Part shown: in pieces, positions 23,401 through 36,410 of the stretch | Layout: each line of letters begins with the position of its first letter | Position numbering within the stretch: position 1 is the stretch's first letter | Source of the DNA: Pocillopora verrucosa | Taxonomy: Eukaryota; Cnidaria; Anthozoa; Scleractinia; Pocilloporidae | Length of the DNA stretch: 64,000 nucleotides | Direction of reading: 5' to 3' | Assembly: GCF_036669915.1 (NCBI RefSeq) | Contig: NC_089315.1 | Coordinates: forward strand, 15,894,003 to 15,958,002 | The notes under the pieces: model-generated | Database searches by the model: none | Told to the model about the DNA's origin: nothing | The model's input: only the letters and a program-made list of their open reading frames with translations | Position numbers and translations under genes: made by a program

Positions 23401-26400
23401 CTATAACAGAATGATAGGCAAACAGTCCAAAGCTTTCCGTGGAACTTTAAACGGATAGCTTTTTTTTTTTAAACGGGTAAGCAAACCGTTTAAATGTTTC
23501 TGCTAGAGTGTTGATGGATGCAAATTTTTTTAAACGGGTGCAAATTTTTTTAAATGGATGAGCAAACTGCTTAAACGTTTTGGCAAAAGCGTTAAACGGA
23601 TGCAAATTTTTTTAAACGGATGAGCAAACCGCTTAAACGTTTTAGCTAAAGCGTTAAACGGATGCAAATTTTTTTAAATGGATGAGCAAACCGCTTAAAC
23701 GCTTTCATGAACCGTTTAAACGGATATAAACGGATAGTAAACGGTTTTACAGCTTAAACGGAAAAGCGTTAGTGTCTGTTTTCCCGTGGAGGGTCACAAA
23801 TATTTTGCTTAGTTAACTGTTGTGTTTTTATGAAAACATATAACCAAATTATTGAATTTCTCTTCAAATTTTGTCATAGTTTTGATTAATTGTTAATAGG
23901 ACTTCGTGTTGTCCAATTCTGTCTGTAATTATACTTGTGATGAACAAATCTGACTCCTGCTTTATGGTTTTCCAAGTTCATGAATCACTTGAGTGATTAC
24001 AGACCAAATTGGACTCCACTCAGTCATATTTACCATATTAATTGTTTAAACCTGAAACTGAACTAAAAATTTCATTCTTTTTTTGTATTAAAGTGTTTTG
24101 TACTATTTTTAAACTTAAATTTGGGTACAAACTGATTCAATCTTGTGAACAAAAGAGCAAAAACTTGCAAAAGGGTGCCTGAGAATACAGTAGGGGATTT
24201 GAAAATCTTTACAGTAATACAGACCAATTATATCACTGAATTTGTTTTTTACATTCTTGGGGAAAAAGGAGTGAAGTATCCTGACTGACATAAAACCATT
24301 TATAAAGTTTTTGCAATTCATTAATTTACCTTAATTTACATTAATCTAAGGTCATCAGTTTAAAGTGATAAAACAATCACTCAGAAACTGAATGTGACTG
24401 CAACCTTTTTATCTCTTAAATTCTCAGACCAGTTTACTTATAGCTATTGGTCACTAGAACTTTGTGGTTGTGGTTAGGAGGTCATAAGTGAACCATGTTC
24501 TCTTCCATTATCAAAATAGGGTAACCAGTCTCTACAGGACATGGCTGAGAGAGTTCAAAACTTGACTACAAATTTAACCAGTGGTAAGAAATAAGACTTG
24601 TGTGAAAATTCCTGTATGTGATGTAATGCTACACTTAAAAACAACTTTATATAATATATGCTTGCTTGACCACTGAGCTGTCTTGTACATGTATTTTTGC
24701 CAGTAGATATAGAAAGAAAGCTCTTAATCTGTTTCAAAAACAAAAAACAAACAAGCAAACTTAGCATTAGGATAAAGAACTTACAGAAACTAAATTCTGA
24801 AACAAAAAAAAAAGAAAAAAGCATTTACTGAATCCTTGAATCCTCGACCCTTAAACTCTCCAAAGTGATCACCCATGTAACTCTCCCTGTAATATATATG
24901 TGGGAGCCAGAGGGGAGAATTATCATGTTGAATTGCTTATCACTTTAAGTAGTTGAAGGGTCAAAATATAGTGAAAGTTGGACTTTGAACACTGAATTTA
25001 GAGATCACATATCACTCAAAGATGCAACAAATTGTTGTCTACAGAATTTCAGAATTTTACTTCCAAAATAAAAGATATGCCAGTGGATGTTGTTCAGCCT
25101 TTTAGAGATGACATTAATAAGGTAATTTTTAGCCAGGGAACTAGAACATTATAGTTTTATTTCTACACCTTCTTTGAAGTTATCTGGTTATAGTTGTTCT
25201 GCCCTTCACCTTTTTTTTTTTTTTTTTGGACTTGGCCTATTCCCTTTGAGCACCATGAAATTCTAATAAGGAAGGGGTAGTTATTCCATTGTTATTTTGA
25301 CTCTGAGTTTGGATTGCAATGTACAGTATTCTTTTTACAGGACCTTGTTCATGTCTTAAGTCTTTGAACTAGAAAAGTGTCTCAGGGTCAAGTTATTTTT
25401 CTTTCTTGCTCAAGACAGGTCTTATAAATCATTTGAAAATTTCAGATATGTTCATGAATCTTACTTCCATCTGGCCAGAGTTGGTTAAAACTGTTTTTGT
25501 TTATGGGAATATTAGCTGCTGGTTCTTAGCTGCATGCTGTGGGGTCAAAGGTAACCTCAGTACTAGCCTGTTACTAGGGTTTGTGGGATTGTAGTTGATT
25601 GCAGTAACCTTAGTGTCCCCTAAATGATTAATGTTCCCACAAAAAGAAATAACATTACAAGGTGCATGTGAAGTGAGGTGTTTTAAATTTGTTTGTTGTT
25701 GTTATGATAGTACATTGCAGATACTCTGTTTCCGATCAGAGATGATGTAGATGAGAAGTATCTCAGTCCAGATGGATTGCTATCCAAATATGACAACTAT
25801 AGGTACAGTATGTATACATGTATCCTGTATTCTGTATAACTGTATACATGTATTCGCTGCTATAGGGTGTATGTAATTTTGTTGGAAATCTTGACACTTT
25901 ACATTTCTCCTTTGGTTCTCTCTCTCTCTCTCCACCTTTATGCAATGTTGTATCTGTCCAAAACTGAATGTTTTGGGTGCAAAACTGTTCTGTTACTTTC
26001 CAGTGTTAAATTTAAGGATTGAGCTAGCTTCACAGAGGGAAAAACAGAACAATTCAGTGTTGTATAAGAATGTGTTAGTGGGTTTGAAGAGAAGCTAACG
26101 GGAGATACAGTGTAGACTGTAGACAACTTACCTATAATTATAGTAATTATAAGACCTTTCAATTTCTTTGGATTGGGCTTCATGACTCAGACATGATGTG
26201 AATGAAATGTGGGGCAAAAAGGAGAGAGAAAGAAAGAGATAAAAACGGAAAATAATTAATTTTATCTTGTTGATTATCTTTTCTTCTGTCAGGCATATAG
26301 CCTTTGTTTTGATAGGAATCCTATCTCTGTTGGATGGTTTGCTGTTGATAATTGTTGTGGTAATGGGCTTGTGTGGTTCTCTAAGTTATGATACACCCAG

Positions 26401-29400
26401 TAGTAGAAGTAATCTTTCACACGGGGCAGGAAGGCTTATGTTAGGGTAAGTTGAGGATACTTTGACAACCCATTTCATTATTAAAGTATAACTTATGTAC
26501 TTGTATGTGATCAAATGGTTAAATTTCAACTACTGTACTGTAGGAATAATTGTGAAAAAGCTCAAATTGCTTTATCAAAGACTGTCCACGAGTGGAACTT
26601 GTGATCTTTGAACAATGAGTAACTCAAAACTCGTTTTAATACAAATTGCAAGAAAAAAATCATTTGATTGCTTCTTAATTACTTCCATTTAATCTCATGC
26701 TTCTACCCTGAGTTTCAATTTTCTATTCTGCTTGGTATTAATGGTTTTGTCTCAGCCAAATGGCACTTGGAAACTTTTTCTGAGGTCCTGGCTGATAGAA
26801 GAGTTCTTAGTTGTCTATTATAGTTGGGGTCACTTGGAATCTTTTCCTAATCTATGAAATTACTTGTATTTTCAAAAACTCCAAGGCATCCCTCATATCT
26901 TTAACACCTTTTGTCTAAGGATACATGCAACCATTAGTTTTGGGTTGTTGCTTCAATTATAATTGTGTTATGAAAATAAACAATTATATGTAAGCTTTGA
27001 TTGCAAGCTTTGTTAGAGAATGGTAGGACAGTTTACTCTATCCTCTACAAAACACCCCAAACTTTGTTGTTATTGAACTGTTTTCAGCATATTTCTGTAT
27101 TTACAGAACATTAAATTTCATTGGTTTTTTCTGATTTAAGGAGGCTCTGAACTTATGATTTTTATTAATATGCTACCAAAAGATAAATGTTGATGTGCTG
27201 AATATATCACAACCCTATTCATTGGTTTTCTGTTTGCACATTCATTCAATTTAACAGTCATTTCTTTATTTCTGATTATGAACTAGAGTTGTATTATTAA
27301 CTACCTAGAGATCTAAACTAACTAAAGGAGATACAAAATTCAGGTTGAACATTGTTAAGATTATAGGTAAATTATAATATTTATCTGACCATTTTTCCCA
27401 TTCTAGAGCTGCTGGTTTGTTCTTTTTTTCTGCATTTCTCTTTAATTTGTTGACTGGTATCACCTTCATGTTGGGAGCTAATATAGCGGTTGTTTGTGAT
27501 GGCATACCTGATTATAAGCTTCTTGAAAAGGTATTACTTTTGTGCAGATTCATTCTACCCATGTGTATACTTTAGCCTTATTATATCAAATAGCATAAAA
27601 GGATTTCTCATGATGGTAATTCTCTTCTCACTTTCTTGTGAGTAATTGAAATTTCTGGTAGCTTTTCTTTAACTATCTTGTTGTCATTTCCTTTGTTAGA
27701 TGTTTTACTACTTGCTCTGTGCTTTCAAACATGTTACCTAAACAAGGCATTGGACATGTACTTTGATTGGAAGTTGGAAGATTAACTTACTTCCTGTCAA
27801 AATAATAATATTATTGTCATACCAACCTTTGTTGGCTTGTTGTACCTTTTGAAGTAGCTGCCTTTTTTATTTTTTAAACTAATTGATGATTTGGCAGCTT
27901 AAGCAAAGCAATGTTCCCAAATGATTTGGATTTGGGTGCAAATTTATGTGCTAATCAATTCAAAGCTTTAACATCCCCCCCCCTTCCCTTAGCAACCCAT
28001 GGGCATTTGACTGTTGTCTGTGCACTGGGGGTGGGGAATTTGAACCTTGCCTGGAGACAGTGGAACATAAGTGTTTTATTTCACATATGGAGGAATTGAA
28101 AGGTATTTGTAAAGAGTCCACTTTTATAAGAAAATTTTTTCACAATGAAGAATGATACTTACATGCAATGAACCCCACAGCAGCACCAAAAACTGTTATG
28201 TGGCTTTGCTAAATTCTGAATCATTTGTTGGGTGTTTAAATGCAATTTTGGCGTGGGGGCAGGAATCTGCACTTACCAATCTTAAAAAGTTGAAATGCCC
28301 GGAGGTTCACTCTAAAAAAAATTTTAAATTTAAATTGATTGATGCATTCAATTTTATCTAGCCATTTATGCATAATAATTTTCATAGACTATAGATGACC
28401 CAAAATTTATGGGAGGAGAGTACTTGCTGAGTGAAATGATCCTAAATGATGGAAATATTCCATTGACTGTGTCTGGAGTGCTTAGGTAAGTTTTCTAGTA
28501 CATGTACATGAACATGTAAATTATGAAAGACTGAAAGCATCTTTTGTCTTTGAGTGGATCATCATCTTCATCTTTGACTTTGTCTTCCATCAAATATTTT
28601 TGATTGTGCATGTTGGTGACAATTATTTTATTAATAGTTAACCCATTGAAATTTTCCACTTCTGGAGAAGCAGGGAATTGCATTTATGTCACTTCAAAGA
28701 AGTCCACAGACAGTCTTCCATTTCTTCCTGTACACTCCCTCCCCCTGCCCCCTGCCCCCTACCCCCCCCCCCTTTGCATTGGCTTTTCACATTTCACTTG
28801 AGGCTCATGTTTCACAGGATAATGAAGACTAATAATGTGTTACTCTGTCTTGTGTGAACTTACAGTGAATGTTCCAAAAATCAAGCTCCTTGGGATGTTC
28901 TCAAGATGGACCATGTGTTCAATCTCTCTGTTGTTCTTAACTACAAAGATGTAAGTTTCAAGCAACAACAAAGAAAATTAAGTTTGTTTGTGTGGTCACA
29001 TGTTCAAGGAACTTAAACACACCAGATTAGTATTTATAATGCTTGAGTGCAGGTTTGTGTCTTGGTTTGGACTTAATTAATTAGTTGTCTGAATAAGGCT
29101 AGTGTGGATTTCTACAGGTTAAGAATATCAGTGGATTTTGGAAGGGACAGTTTTTTTCTCTCATTATGTTAATGTAAGCTGTGAACCTTCGTTAGGGCTT
29201 CAGCTAATAGAGATAATGGTATCAATATTTGTGATAGTCAGATAATGATAACGAGTGCCTTAATTGTCTGCATTGATATGGCGTTTCTCCTCAAATTGCA
29301 CATTAATCCTCTACAAAATGTAATCTTATGAATTTCATAAGAACTAGATTCATCCTATTGCCCCTGTTAGTTACTTCGTCCTTAAAAAGTGGGAGGTTCA

Positions 29401-32400
29401 CTATTTCATTTAAGTCTTTGTTTTAACCAGAGTCTCTGAAGAAGTGAAATTGAATTTCATGAACTTCAAGTCTCTGTTCAAAGATATGTGACTGTTGATA
29501 AATGGTGTGCTGAGTATTGGTGTTTGGTTTTTTAGAATTCAATCTTGCATTTTGCATGATTTTCTCTTTTATGTGCCATTAGCGAATCCCTGAACTGGAC
29601 GCAGTGTTTGCTACACTAAATGAAACTGTTAAAGATACTGAAGTAATTCCTGAGAAGACCAAGAAAAGTGTAAATGACTCGTTGAATGCAGGGGTGTCAG
29701 ACATTAACTTCACCCAGTATCATGAACAGGTTAAGTATGGACAGAAGGTTTTTATTGTTAAATTAATAGGATGCTTAATGATAAACTTGGGCATGTCATT
29801 CACCATGGTGTCACGACTGAACTTGATTTTATGGAGGAAATATCCATATTATCGTGTTGATTGTGCCTCCTGAAAAATAGTTATTGAAATCTCAAACTAA
29901 TCTCCTATCTCCCAAAATCCCAAATGCTACAATTTCAACCCCACTTCCTCCAAAAACTATATGAATAGCCTCCCAAGATTTAATTCAGGGTTCCCCTTGT
30001 AACAGACAAACAGAGGAATGATAGGATAATTTTGGTTTTGTCAACTGAATTGGTAATGTGAATTGGCCACCGTAAAGAGTTTCAAAGAACAGACAAGAGA
30101 TGGGTAGTCTGACAAACAAACAGGTACGGAGACTGAAAGACAAGCAGACAGACATGGTAGAAACAATCAGACAGACAGGTGGATAGAAGGTCAGATGGAT
30201 GTACGACAGACAAATAGACCGTCAGACGTCTGAATAATAAAGACCAGGCAAAGGAATTAATCGCCAGAATAGCAATACATGCATCCTGGTGTCCTCAAAA
30301 CATGTAGAAGTAAAGCAAAAAGCAATAGCCTGAATCGCTGGATTAATGATACACGTAACAACCATATGGTGGTAGAATTAAAAGTTCCTTAGTCACGTCA
30401 TTCCTGTGTACATCTTTATACTTCCAGGTGAATAAACCTATCGTCACTGTCTCCTTGCCATCATTTGCATCCAATGTCAGCAAGGCTGCCAACACAACAA
30501 AAAGTCAGGTATGTCGATACAGTTGCCCGGGACCATTTGCTTGTCATTACAGCTTCGATTAATAACTTGCGGTATTATACAACCAATTATTCAAAAGATC
30601 AATAAAACCATGGTTTTGATAAGTTTTATTTTCTTGCCTTTGTACTGGTATCTTACGATTCTGACTATCACTAGGCATTTTTATGACGTTTCCCCAATGT
30701 AAGAAGTTAGCATTGCGGCATTACAGGCACCTAGACAATGGCAATTCAAGACAAATTTGTAGTTATGTCTTTGGGTGTCTACCAACAGGAGCTTGCAGTG
30801 GTTTTTCTTGGTGTTTTTTTTTTTGTTTGTTTGTCTGTGTTTTTCAGAGATGAAGGAAAATTGATTGAATTTTTCCTACGAACGACCTTTTCAGATTTGG
30901 CCGATGAAATATACTGTGTCCTCGAAATCATTCAATCAATTGGAGTTTAATTTTATTGGTTCTTAAATATAATTTTTTTATTTTGCAAAAGGCTTCGGTT
31001 AGTAATAAGTTGGCGAATGAAGCAAACAAACTGGACAATCTAGACAAAACATATGTGAAACCAGCGGAGAAACAGGCAGTAAGTGTGTAACTTTTCACTG
31101 ATAATTTGATTGTCATCGATTCAATGAAAGGCATGTGGATGCAATACCTTATTCGATTTTTTTTGTGTTTTTCAGAAAGATCTAGGTAAACTTGCAAGTG
31201 ATCTTCAGCAATCGGGCCAAGCCATACTGGTATGCTTAGTGATCAATAGTAACAAAATGACCGTACCGGTTTTCTGCTCCATGTTTATCGTAAGGCAACA
31301 AAAAATCCCATTCTCTGATAGGACGTAAATGCGAACATGTAAAAGTTAGCACTCTTGACTAAAATACGAGCTTCCTCTCGAGCCGCCGAGCGAAGCGAAT
31401 GTGCGAGAGGTCTGTGAGGTCGTCTGGCCCGAGAACACTCGTAGACCTCTCGCACTCACTCATTGTTCACTGACTCAAAACCCGCGGGCTTCAGCGCTCG
31501 TTCCGCAGGGCCAATGAGAGCCTACTTCTAGGCTATTCGATTTCGTAACCTCTGAGCAGCGAGGAATTCATGGTGAATTAGGTTTTACTAAACGTGATAG
31601 AAATTCAGTTTATACGTGTGGATTTATACCTGTTTTGTTCGTGTCACAATTTGTGCTGGTCGTCTGTTTGTGGCGTAGAAGCAACCTTTTCTCTTGAATT
31701 TTGTCTAAGATTTTAGTACGTGTCAATATTGTTGTACAACAAAGTAATAATTGTGTATCTTTACTTCAGAGTTCTGGCGAAAGAGTTGTTAAAAGCATAG
31801 AGGAAGTGGCGACCTTTTTACAGGATGATGCTCTGTCAATTGCTGCAAAGGTTGGTGGTACTATTTCTTGTTGCGAATATCTAGTGCTTTGTAAGAATGT
31901 AAGAGACATTTGGTATTAAGAGCCTTTCAATTTCTTGTTTGTTTCGATAACTACCAATGCCGATAAAAAAGTTGTTTAGTTGTTGTATTTGTATCCAAGA
32001 TTGAAAAGGTGATAGTGTTTAAATTAAACATGGAAAATATTAGTAAACGCAACAGATTTGGTTGTAGTTTGTTAGAAAGACCCACGCGGCCATCCCTTCG
32101 ATTTAGATTTTAAAGTATGGCTGTGGGCCCCCTAAAGTTAATGGTACTTTGGAAAATTAGACGCTGCACGGCCCTCTTGGCAAGTGAAGACGCCCTTTAT
32201 TATTGTTTACGTTTTGTTCTATTTTTTTGTAGCACAGTACTCTTAAAGTTCCTAACTGCTTGTTATGTGTTCTGCTCGAAAATTTATTATACATCGCTCC
32301 TATACGGCAGCTCCTTTTGGTTCCAGTCTCAAAGATGACCACTTGCTTCTTTTTGAATATTTGCTTTACTAGGGGGTAACAATGCACTGGGACAATGTGT

Positions 32401-34702
32401 TTGGTAATGTGGATTATTTGTTGGACTATGTCATCCGTCAGGTACATTTGAAATTTATCTGTGTATTTAGTGCTTTGGAAAGTATTTTACACTTATGAAA
32501 ATTCCTGAACGTTTTATCATGTAACTCCCTTGACCGCGTTCGACTTCACCAGAGTATGAATTAGATTTTGCGTAGATTTTGAAACCTTTCAAGATTGTAA
32601 AGAACGCGGCTCAATCTCTCCGTGAATCGACTACTGTGTGCATATCAACTCAGTCTTGTGTTGATTGTATTTTTAAGCTTTATGTGTTAGGTCCTCCTTT
32701 TTCTTTGTTTAATTTGTGGCAGTATCTAGAAAGAGATATTAAGTTACCTCGAACGCCTCATCGCAACTGATTAAATATCCTCACTCCTCCCAACTTGTTG
32801 GGCTTTTAACGAGGAAACTGGACTGCACGAAGAGTATTCAGCATTGAGAGGGAAGTGGGGGGCTTAAGGTGCAGTTCTGACCTTACAAAAAAACAATAGC
32901 TTTTATATGAAAGTGGCTTTGAATTCCGTAGGTCCGATTTGACGTTGGAAAGTGTAAAGTCCTGTCAAACATATACCACGGGTTTACTGGATCTGTATGT
33001 TCTGAATATGCGGCCGGAATGGTAAGTGCAAGGAAAAGAGAAAAAATATTGCCAAGATGAGTCAGCCCTGTGTTTAAACACATGAAGAAGTCTTGAGCCT
33101 GCTATGGAGGTTCTCCTACGTTCCTTACAAGTTCAAGACACCTTGCGTAGTAGCCTGCGAGCAGGCCTCATTATGAGCGCTGTAGTACTCGCTTTTTTCC
33201 GCCCGCGGGAAGATTTATTTCTCTAGCCATTTTAACCGAAAACCATTAGAGCTGAAAAATTGAACATTGTTATCTGAGATGTTATTGACTAATTTTTGTT
33301 GTTGTTATTATGCAGAATGCCTCATGGGTAGCATCTGGTCTGAGTTCTCTTGTACTCCTCGTCTCAATTATTCTTTGCGTAAAGGCGTCTAAACATTTCT
33401 TACGGGCGAAAAAGACTGGAGTTTTTAACAAACTAGGTATGTATTTGCTTCAGTCAAACAATTTCAATGGCAACCCACATGTAAACTGGCAAACAAGGTT
33501 GTGAATTGTAGAAAAGAAATGGGGGATATAAGTCAAACTATCTCTAGATCTAATTGATCCTGTCTTGGTTTGCCAAGTTTTCGCACACGATTTCAAAATA
33601 TTTTTGGGCTGTTTTGCCATATTTTTTCCTTCTCCAGTTGATGATGTTTTATGAATGTCTTGTGGTGTCGACTAGAGGACGTGCAGGACAATTTCATTCC
33701 ATTTATTTTATTTCACGTCATTATGTAATTCTACTTCTTCGTCTGAAACCTCAAGGATTCACAATATGGTCATTCTTCAAAGTTAGTGTTTTATTACTAA
33801 AATCACGCAAGTTTTTAAGCTAGTAGAATGCAAGTGTCTCTCATTTGATATGAATGGTGATGACAACTGCTCCAAAAGACAATTTTCGTTCAAAAATAAG
33901 TATGACTGCTACGATATAGTTCACACGTGACGTCAAAAGGTGATGAAAAGGAAATAAGAACTAAACCAATGGCTCGCTCGCTAAAAGCAAAGGTTTCACT
34001 GATCTTAACTTCTTACCGTTTTGAATATGAGGTCAATCATTTCGCAATGAAACAGCCACTTTTTGAAGACAGTTTATAATAAATTAAATCCGGGATTGAA
34101 GACTCATTCTAATTTAGGTATTTCTCAAGGCGCTTGAAAGACTTCCGTCTCAATTTTTTATTTTTATTTCACCCAGAGAGCCTTGACTTAACTTAAAACA
34201 TTGCTTTTTAAATCGGCAGCAAGTAAATCGCAAACATAATGAAAATATTGTGCGTTGTTGAACATAGGTAACAACAATTCGCCAGGACGTAAGCCGGTAG
34301 TCTGCGATATGAAAGATATTTGGATACCATCGATCTTTGAGCGCGTTGTGTTTAGTCCATTGACTTATCTTTGGTCGTGCTGTGGTGAATTTCTCAGTGG
34401 TGCTGCCGTATGTTAACTCCGGCATTGCCCTAGTCTAGGCTCAGTCTAGAGATAAGCCACACGGTGTTCTGATCAGTAGCGGGTTCCTAGCGAAAATTAA
34501 ATACTTTCTGGGTAGGATTGGCGGAGAAGGGAGAGGAGGGGAGGGGAGGGTAGTGGGATGGAGGTATGGGGGATGCTCATCGTTTTTTTTCCTTTTCGCT
34601 AAAACTCTCTTAACCTAATTTTCATAAACACTTTGTTTTCCAGAACCAGAAGATATGGTTCAATTGCACAGCCTCGAGGAAAGGCCGATGCATCATGCCT
34701 AG
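17414..34702 (+). CDS. PROM: Prominin (CD133 family) five-pass membrane glycoprotein
   Basis: I joined 26 exons, all in phase, to 885 residues (human prominin-1 has 865): 17414-17597, 19015-19079, 19483-19534, 19621-19661, 19883-20091, 20272-20392, 20514-20580, 21446-21598, 21946-22154, 22688-22762, 24520-24583, 25045-25121, 25711-25802, 26293-26445, 27407-27530, 28388-28485, 28866-28950, 29583-29729, 30428-30508, 30992-31078, 31176-31229, 31770-31850, 32373-32441, 32932-33021, 33316-33436, 34644-34702. Features: signal peptide 1-17; TM1 about 120-142, followed by the family's Cys-rich turn CCCRCRGKCGG; TM2 about 168-193; a large extracellular loop with many N-glycosylation sites; TM3 about 472-500; TM4 about 522-548 ending in the family word FMLGAN; a second large loop; TM5 about 832-852; and a short cytoplasmic tail ending EERPMHHA. 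Prominins organise plasma-membrane protrusions and bind cholesterol. The fourth exon uses a weak donor (GTTGAA) and is the least certain. AATAAA lies at 34791-34796. Confidence 0.93.
18193..18219. repeat. Small hairpin repeat in prominin intron 1
   Basis: GCGACTAA (18193-18200) and TTAGTCGC (18212-18219) form a perfect stem. GCGCCTAATACAGGCGC just upstream is a second small palindrome. The block looks like a fragment of a dispersed repeat. Confidence 0.45.
20967..21168 (+). mobile_element. MITE-like element, family A, copy 3
   Basis: It lies in the prominin intron between exons 7 and 8 and has the same body as the copy at 7087. It ends AAAGGGTTAA, while its left end (ATAGCCCTTGAG) is partly decayed. 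Confidence 0.65.
23445..23765 (+). repeat. Minisatellite with 62-base unit in a prominin intron
   Basis: The anchor word AA(A/C)GGATGAGCAAAC, with its upstream AAATTTTTTT tract, recurs at 23552, 23614 and 23676, giving an exact 62-base period over about three units. Degenerate half-units lie on both sides. The unit itself is rich in GTTTAAACG-like half palindromes. Confidence 0.8.
30100..30235 (+). repeat. Degenerate CAGACAGA microsatellite
   Basis: CAGACAGACA-type words are repeated irregularly in the prominin intron before exon 19. It is ordinary simple-sequence DNA. Confidence 0.6.
31401..31455. repeat. GC-rich inverted repeat in a prominin intron
   Basis: GTGCGAGAGGTCT (31401-31413) and AGACCTCTCGCAC (31443-31455) form a perfect 13-bp stem. 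The block sits in a 200-base island that is markedly more GC-rich than its surroundings (31360-31560), probably a repeat insertion. Confidence 0.6.
34538..34556 (+). other. Potential G-quadruplex before the last prominin exon
   Basis: GGGGAGGGGAGGGTAGTGGG-type sequence contains four G-runs of three or more bases with short loops, on the sense strand about 90 bases before the acceptor of the final exon. Folding is a prediction from the pattern only. Confidence 0.5.
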
Positions 34703-35697
34703 AAATTGCTTTCGCTTAGGTGCTTCAGTTAACGAAGAAATAATGGAAAAAAGAAAAAAATGAAAAAAAAAGTGATTAAATGAAAATGAAAATAAATTAT
34801 CAAGGGTTTTTTAGTATGCAGGTTAAAATATTTTCGCGTATCCTTGGTAATGTGAATTCTGGAGCAACTAGGTCTGTATGTAGTTTTTAATGGCCTAGCT
34901 GACGGCCTTCTGGAGATGTAATATTCCACAAAAGCAATAAATAATTTTGCCAACAAGGGTACAACCACGAATGGGCTGTTGTGAAAATTGATGAAGGCGT
35001 TACATTTATACCGTGGTGAACACCACGCAGTTGACAGAGGAATACTGAACACAAAATCATCTGTGAGAAAAGACATTGAAATGACAATATTTTCTTTTAG
35101 CTCACTGACTTGTTTACACAGAATAAAAATATCCCGTAAAGACCAGTTAATTTTAAGAAAGTTTAAGGTAAACTTAAACATTGCCAAGTGTGAATCTTGG
35201 TACACTAATAGTATTTCTACGATTTACACAATAATGTAAATTAAGGGCCATAAGACTCCTTTTAGCGTCACGAGCAATCTTAAAGCACGCGGGTTTCTTC
35301 AAAACAGCAGTGTTCCAATAAAAGCCTTTATTATAAACGAGTGCTACTAAAATCGTCTAAAAGTCACAAGCATACGAATCTGGTAACAAGTGGTTCTGCT
35401 GTGGGATCACATGGTTTTCAGGCGAAATGGAGGGCTAACTGTCAAAAAGGGAGGGGGAAGGGGAACACAGGAATATTACAAAGACTTGGGGGGGATTAAG
35501 TAAATTTTATCGCGACAAACCAAACTCCTCAGACCCCTCCCCAGCGATAAATAATTACCAGTCCCTCAGCTTTAAGGAATTTTCACGGTCTAATTAGGTG
35601 GTGTGGTGTTAAGGCGGCTTTTTGATATATTGGGCTTTCAGACGAGTGGCTTGAGGAAAAGGTGGCTTTGTAGGGAAAGGGAGTTCATAAAGGACTC

Positions 35698-35908
35698 TTT
35701 AACCCGTTTCACTTCCAAGAGTTCATTAGTAATTCACCTTACTGTCTGCTATACAGTTCTTATGATGTTAGTTTGGAGAATTTGGTGTTGTATCAACTGT
35801 CAATCGCCTAATTGACATTTTTCTTTACTCCTATTACTTATCTGCGTGACATATCGAAATCGTAAGGAGAAATTCTCTTCTGGTCACTCATGGGTATTAA
35901 AGGGTTAA
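35698..35908. mobile_element. MITE-like element, family B, copy 1
   Basis: It is about 210 bases long, beginning TTTAACCCGTTTCACTTCC and ending TTAAAGGGTTAAA, so the ends are inverted. The body (ATTAGTAATTCACCTTACTG; GGAGAAATTCT near the right end) recurs at 56688-56899. The tips resemble family A, but the bodies differ. Confidence 0.7.
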
Positions 35909-36306
35909 ACCTAAAATGTGACACATGATTGTTCTTCTGAACTGTTGCCCATTCGAAATGACTACAATATGCATTTCTTTTGTTGAAGCCCTTCAAGAAC
36001 AACATTTCTTAAAAACATGGAAACTAATACAGGCTTCAAATACAGTTACGTTTGGCCCTGAAACGGGTTTCGAGTTGAAATAAAGCTCCAGTACTTGTAT
36101 AGCAGTACTATACCATATCATTTTGTCTTACACTTCACTTAAAAGGTTTATGTTGGAGATGATGCATAGGCGACTATCAGAAACTTAATGTCTTACAGGG
36201 AGGTTTGGAATTACGATCTGTGAAGTTCTATGGCGAGTTTACGTAAATCTTAATTAAGCGAGGAAGCAGAATTGAAGGGTTAACAGACCTCATTGTTTTA
36301 CTACAG

Positions 36307-36410
36307 GAATTTCTGCAGATTTTCCGTCGGAGCTTCCATGGCTGGATGGGTTGGGGATCAAAGACAACTACGTCAACTTGGTCGACGTTAAGTCTTTAGG
36401 TGAAATTTGA
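36307..36410 (+). CDS. PROM: Candidate alternative last exon of prominin
   Basis: A pyrimidine-rich acceptor (CATTGTTTTACTACAG) ends at 36306. From 36307 the frame is open to TGA at 36408. Prominin exon 25 ends in phase 1; joining it here gives GISADFPSELPWLDGLG and then KDNYVNLVDVKSLGEI, in the correct phase, in place of the 19-residue tail encoded at 34644-34702. The alternative tail is 34 residues and contains YVNL, which fits both a YxxPhi sorting signal and the pYxN Grb2-SH2 consensus. Prominins are known to have alternative cytoplasmic tails. An AATAAA at 36974-36979 could end this transcript. There is no transcript evidence here; a chance ORF with a good acceptor is possible. Confidence 0.55.

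Noticed and set aside
34729..35205. 158-residue minus-strand frame after the prominin stop
   Set aside because: It overlaps the prominin 3' UTR, and its end is Phe-rich low complexity caused by an A-rich tract.
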